Part shown: positions 60,467 to 64,000 of the stretch, one piece after another
How positions within the stretch are numbered: the stretch's first letter is position 1
How the letters are laid out: every line of letters starts with the position of its first letter
Assembly: GCA_965243635.1 (NCBI GenBank)
Contig: OZ251574.1
Location: forward strand, 868,001-932,000
Source: Rs1 sp000416275
GTDB taxonomy: Bacteria; Pseudomonadota; Gammaproteobacteria; Pseudomonadales; Balneatricaceae
Direction of reading: 5' to 3'
Length of the DNA: 64,000 bases
Made by a program: the position numbers and the translations under genes
The notes under the pieces: generated by a model
Told to the model about the DNA's origin: nothing
Databases searched by the model: none
Seen by the model: the letters and a program-made list of their open reading frames with translations, nothing else

Positions 60467-61666
60467 ATGTCTTCTCTAAGAACTCTGATCCTGAATAATG
60501 GTGCAGATCGCCGTCTACGCGGTGGTCATCTATGGATTTACTCAAATGAAGTAGATAACAAAAAATCACCTTTAAAGGACTTTACTCCCGGTGAGCAAGT
60601 ATTAGTAGAAGCGGCGAGTGGTAAACCTTTAGGTATTGCTTACGTCAATCCGCAGACTTTGATTTGTGGACGTATTATCGGACGAGACAGTAAGTTTCGC
60701 TTAGATCGATCGCTATTAGTGCATCGTTTAAATATCGCGCTATCCTTGCGCGAAGCTTGTTTTGATAGCCCCTGTTACCGTTTAGTATACGGTGATTCCG
60801 ATGGTTTATCCGGCTTGGTGATCGACCGTTTTTACGATGTGTTTGTGGTGCAAATATCTACCGCAGGTATGGAAGCAGTCGTTGGTGATATCGTCTCGGC
60901 ATTGAATAAAGTATTTATGCCATCGGCGATTGTGTTGCGTTGCGATGGAAAAATGCGTGCCACAGAAGGTTTAGAGAGCTACGTGGAAGTGGTACAAGGT
61001 GAAGTGCCTGAACTCTGCCCTCTAGAAGAGAACGGCGTCCCTTTATTGGCGCCGATCTTAAGTGGTCAAAAGACTGGTTGGTTTTATGATCACCGTCTTG
61101 CGCGTGCGACTATGCAGCGTCATGTTGACTCTAAGAGAGTATTGGATTTATTTAGCTATGTCGGCGGTTGGGGAGTACAAGCTCTAGCGGCAGGTGCCAG
61201 TGAAGTGACCTGTGTCGACTCCTCTGAATACGCCTTAGAAGTAGCGATCGAAAATGCGAAGCTGAACAATGCAGCCGATAAGTTAGTGACCCTGCAAGGG
61301 GATGCGTTTGACGCGTGTAAAGAGTTGATTCAAGATCAGCAAAAGTTTGATGTGATCATCGTTGATCCACCGGCATTTATTGCCCGTCGCAAAGATATTC
61401 GCAACGGAGAGCGCGCTTATGGGCGGATTAATAATTTGGCAATGCGACTACTGAGTAAGAACGGTATTTTAATTAGCGCTTCTTGTTCTATGCATTTAGA
61501 GCGCAGTCGCTTAATTGATATCATTCGCTCGAATGCGCGCGAGTTAGATCGCAGTGCGCAAGTTATCGAGCAGGGCCATCAAGGTCCCGATCATCCTATC
61601 CATTCCGCGATTCCTGAAACTGAGTACTTAAAATCGATTACCTGTAGAATCCTGCCAGGTATGTAG
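60467..61666 (+). CDS. rlmI: 23S rRNA m5C methyltransferase RlmI-like
   Basis: A 399-residue enzyme. The N-terminal PUA domain (about 1-80) has RLRGGHLWIYSNEV, the middle beta domain has YGDSDGLSGLVIDRF, and the C-terminal methyltransferase domain has VLDLFSYVGGWGVQA and catalytic-motif DPPAF plus SCSMHL. E. coli RlmI methylates C1962 of 23S rRNA and is 396 residues. ATG at 60467 is chosen for its GGA site and match to the PUA start. It follows ubiI by 125 bases. Confidence 0.92.
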   Translation: MSSLRTLILNNGADRRLRGGHLWIYSNEVDNKKSPLKDFTPGEQVLVEAASGKPLGIAYVNPQTLICGRIIGRDSKFRLDRSLLVHRLNIALSLREACFDSPCYRLVYGDSDGLSGLVIDRFYDVFVVQISTAGMEAVVGDIVSALNKVFMPSAIVLRCDGKMRATEGLESYVEVVQGEVPELCPLEENGVPLLAPILSGQKTGWFYDHRLARATMQRHVDSKRVLDLFSYVGGWGVQALAAGASEVTCVDSSEYALEVAIENAKLNNAADKLVTLQGDAFDACKELIQDQQKFDVIIVDPPAFIARRKDIRNGERAYGRINNLAMRLLSKNGILISASCSMHLERSRLIDIIRSNARELDRSAQVIEQGHQGPDHPIHSAIPETEYLKSITCRILPGM

Positions 61667-61684
61667 CTTCAATAGCTAAAACTA

Positions 61685-61712
61685 AACAGGTGAGTGTCAT
61701 CACTCACCTGTT
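61685..61712 (+). terminator. Hairpin downstream of rlmI
   Basis: AACAGGTGAGTG and CACTCACCTGTT form a perfect 12-bp stem with a TCAT loop, 18 bases after the rlmI stop. The following sequence is only moderately U-rich. Confidence 0.75.
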
Positions 61713-61874
61713 GTTGTGAATTTGTTGCGCATTTTATTTATATCCTATCTCTACCTACCTTCTGTCTCCCTATCTATCAGGTATTCTCTGCAGTCTTCAA
61801 TTTAAAGAGCCGGTAATAAGCTATAGTCTGAAGTGCGTTTGCAATATTAACAGCGACAAAAAAAGAGGCTGATG

Positions 61875-62672
61875 ATGAAAGTATATATTAGTGCGGATAT
61901 TGAAGGGGTTTGCGGTATAGCAAACTGGAATGAAGCGTCGAAAACGCACGCTGACTATGCAGAGTTTAGACAGCGTATGACCAGTGAAGTAGTGGCCGCT
62001 TGTCAGGCGGCAATAGCCTGTGGTGCGCGACAAATCTACGTCAAAGACGCGCATGCCAGCGGACGTAATATTATCGCTGAACAACTACCTGAATGCGCGG
62101 TGTTGATTCGCGGCTGGAGCGGCCATCCCTTTAGTATGGTGCAAGAGCTGGATGAAAGCTTTGACGCGCTGTTGATGATTGGCTATCACTCTAGAGCTGG
62201 GAGTGATGCTAATCCGCTGGCACATACTATGTCGACAAAAGTAGCTTATATCAAAATTAACGGCGTGCTTGCGTCCGAGTTTTTGATTCATCAATATGCA
62301 GCGGCACTGGAAAATGTAGCGACTGTTTTTATCTCTGGTGACCGAGGTATTTGCTCAGAAGTTAAAGCGGCTAATCCCAACATTGAAACAGTGGCTGTAT
62401 TAGAGGGTATAGGTGCATCAACTATCAGCATTCACCCCGATTTAGCGTTGAAAAATATTGCCGCAGGTGTCGAGCGAGCACTGCAATCTGATCTCGATCA
62501 ATGCGCAATAGAGTTGCCGGAAGAATTTAAGGTTGAAATTAAATATATAGACCCGGTGTTAGCTTACAAAGCGGCTTTTTATCCGGGCTGCTCTATGCTC
62601 AGGTCGTTGACGGTAGAGTATTCAACCGACGATTATTTTGAAGTGTTGCGGCTGTTGAATTTTGTGGTGTAA
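61875..62672 (+). CDS. dppA: M55-family D-aminopeptidase (DppA-like)
   Basis: A 265-residue metallopeptidase. Zinc ligands match DppA: Asp and Glu in SADIEGVCG, His in VKDAHASGRN, His in IGYHSRAG and Glu in NGVLASEFLIHQY. In Bacillus DppA releases D-amino acids from D-peptides, suggesting a role in using peptidoglycan-derived peptides. ATG at 61875 has AGAGG at good spacing; ATG at 61872 just before it is also in frame. It is transcribed alone with no dpp transporter nearby. Confidence 0.85.
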   Translation: MKVYISADIEGVCGIANWNEASKTHADYAEFRQRMTSEVVAACQAAIACGARQIYVKDAHASGRNIIAEQLPECAVLIRGWSGHPFSMVQELDESFDALLMIGYHSRAGSDANPLAHTMSTKVAYIKINGVLASEFLIHQYAAALENVATVFISGDRGICSEVKAANPNIETVAVLEGIGASTISIHPDLALKNIAAGVERALQSDLDQCAIELPEEFKVEIKYIDPVLAYKAAFYPGCSMLRSLTVEYSTDDYFEVLRLLNFVV

Positions 62673-62694
62673 ATTTTTCATAGCCTGAGACCTC

Positions 62695-62725
62695 GGCATA
62701 ACGTTGCGAGCGCAGTCGCTATGCC
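62695..62725. repeat. REP-like hairpin related to second repeat family
   Basis: GGCATA...TATGCC around ACGTTGCGAGCGCAGTCGC. The preceding GAGACCTC and the GTTGCGAGCG segment match the left end of the element at 9758. It lies between convergent genes and may serve as terminator for both. Confidence 0.6.
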
Positions 62726-62868
62726 AGGTATCAATAGCTGCCAGTGCGCACGACACTGATGCAAGCTGCGCACTGCTCTGGCATGGACAAGTTTGCTAGT
62801 GAAGCTCATCTCAACCGATTGAAATAGCACTTTGATCACAACCTAAGTTAATCGACAAAAATTATCGA

Positions 62869-64000
62869 TTATAAGCCCATTTCCTGTTTAGCCTCTTTGA
62901 AGCAAGCGATCGCAAAATCAAGTTCGGCAATGCTGTGAGCGGCCGAAATTTGGGTGCGAATTCGCGCTTGTTGTTTAGGCACTACCGGGAACGAGAATGC
63001 CGTGACATAGACGCCCTTGACTAACATTCGCTCTGCCAGTTCCGCTGCTGTGCGGGCATCGTAGAGCATGATTGGTATAATCGGGTGAGTGCCTGGCAGC
63101 AGATCGTAACCAATCGCTTGCATGCCTTTCCTAAAGTATTGGCCATTACTTTCGAGCTTATCTCGCAGAGCAGTAGAGTCGGAGAGTAAGTTCAGTGCTG
63201 CGATGCCGCCTGCGACCACTGGAGGGGCGACCGTATTAGAAAAGAGGTAGGGGCGCGAGCGCTGGCGCAGCAATTCAATAATTTCTTTTTTGCCGCTGGT
63301 GTAGCCGCCGCTAGCTCCGCCAAGTGCCTTGCCCAATGTGCCGGTGGTAATGTCGACTCTATCCATGCAGTCGCAGTGCTGATGTGTGCCGCGTCCGGTT
63401 TTGCCGATAAAACCTACCGCGTGACTGTCATCAAAATGCACTAGAGCCTGATATTTTTCTGCCAAGTCGCAGATTTTATCTAATTGGGCGATAAAGCCAT
63501 CCATAGAAAAAACCCCATCGGTACTAATTAACTTATATCTCGCTCCCGCTGCATCCGCTGCGATTAGCTGTTGTTCTAAATCGGCCATGTCGTTATTTTT
63601 GTAGCGATAACGCTGCGCCTTACACAGGCGAATACCGTCGATAATACTGGCGTGATTCAGCGAGTCAGATATAACCGCATCTTCAGCGCTTAATAGCGTT
63701 TCGTATAGGCCACCATTGGCATCAAAACAGGATGGGTAGAGAATGGTGTCTTCCATCTGCAAAAAATTGCTGAGCTGCTGTTCTAGCTGTTTATGGATTT
63801 TCTGAGTTCCGCAGATAAAACGCACGGAGGCCATACCGTAGCCCCATTCATCTAAACCTTGATGTGCAGCCGCTAATATATCGGGGTGTTGCGCTAAGCC
63901 AAGGTAGTTGTTGGCACAGAGATTAAGAACCTTACCCTGGCTAACATCGACATTAGTGTTTTGTGCCGAGAGTATCTGGCGTTCATTTTTGTAGAGCCCC
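62869..64000 (-). CDS. kbl: 2-amino-3-ketobutyrate CoA ligase (partial, 5' end beyond window)
   Basis: The frame is open to the window edge and covers about 377 residues of a protein normally near 398. It begins here at GLYKNERQILSAQ, matching E. coli Kbl from about residue 21. The enzyme converts 2-amino-3-ketobutyrate and CoA to glycine and acetyl-CoA in threonine catabolism, using PLP. The PLP-binding Lys is in TGTLGKALGGASGGY and HFDDSHAVGF holds the cofactor-contact Asp and His. tdh, its usual partner, is not in the window. An internal ATG at 63834 is not the true start. Confidence 0.95.
   Translation of the reverse strand, partial: GLYKNERQILSAQNTNVDVSQGKVLNLCANNYLGLAQHPDILAAAHQGLDEWGYGMASVRFICGTQKIHKQLEQQLSNFLQMEDTILYPSCFDANGGLYETLLSAEDAVISDSLNHASIIDGIRLCKAQRYRYKNNDMADLEQQLIAADAAGARYKLISTDGVFSMDGFIAQLDKICDLAEKYQALVHFDDSHAVGFIGKTGRGTHQHCDCMDRVDITTGTLGKALGGASGGYTSGKKEIIELLRQRSRPYLFSNTVAPPVVAGGIAALNLLSDSTALRDKLESNGQYFRKGMQAIGYDLLPGTHPIIPIMLYDARTAAELAERMLVKGVYVTAFSFPVVPKQQARIRTQISAAHSIAELDFAIACFKEAKQEMGL

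Noticed and set aside
63834..63836. Internal ATG as the start of kbl
   Set aside because: Kbl-like sequence continues in frame upstream to the window edge, so the gene is cut by the window rather than short.

Overview
The window looks like the chromosome of a marine-type gammaproteobacterium of moderate to low GC. The evidence is conserved gammaproteobacterial gene order: ygfB-pepP-ubiH-ubiI next to zapA; hemA-prfA-prmC-moeB divergent from a TPR lipoprotein gene and lolB; prs-rplY-pth-ychF; and ffh divergent from ypjD-yfjD. A FimX-type c-di-GMP receptor, two chemoreceptors and an ABC-F protein of YbiT type fit the same assignment. I cannot name the genus.

Layout. 1-1610: the 3' part of a group II intron with a frameshifted maturase, sitting inside a ChrR-type cupin gene. 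1.9-8.3 kb: a string of small, unrelated, co-directional genes with long spacers (two cupins, SRPBCC, VOC, scramblase-like, DUF1330-like and unknowns), interrupted by an intact ISAs1-family element with an 18-bp terminal repeat and a 10-bp target duplication. 8.4-11.5 kb: an unknown membrane-anchored protein preceded by a C13 tract, a SEC-C protein, an entericidin-like lipoprotein and several repeats. 11.5-16.8 kb: an OFA-family MFS transporter behind a near-perfect sigma-54 promoter, next to a Cache-type histidine kinase and an NtrC-type regulator, most simply one signalling unit. 17.2-23.3 kb: LRR protein, chemoreceptor, ybiT, yiaA. 23.5-26.4 kb: a three-gene surface-glycan-like operon (FkbM methyltransferase, Kdo-kinase-like protein, glycosidase-like protein). 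26.8-31.7 kb: AraC regulator divergent from aldB, then fimX. 31.9-32.2 kb: two tandem Gln-Met tRNA pairs. 32.4-48.4 kb: conserved housekeeping genes for translation, haem synthesis, outer-membrane lipoprotein sorting and protein targeting. 48.5-53.7 kb: an autotransporter with simple-sequence tracts, duplicated gene-tail remnants and an HBM chemoreceptor. 54.4-64 kb: cell division (zapA and a coiled-coil partner), ubiquinone hydroxylases, pepP, rlmI, an M55 aminopeptidase and the 3' part of kbl.

The strongest theme outside housekeeping genes is small repeats. One MITE-like family (ends CCTGAATC...GATTCAGG, about 160-209 bp) has four copies with clean 5-bp AT-rich target duplications, plus internally deleted and degenerate copies. 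A second family (ends AGACCTTTGCRTAA, about 200 bp) and small hairpins related to it also recur. Simple-sequence tracts (C13 upstream of a gene, G9 and a GGTGGC array inside the autotransporter, a 7-bp array at the end of fimX) mark possible contingency loci. No CRISPR array, prophage, toxin-antitoxin pair or recognisable defence island was seen.
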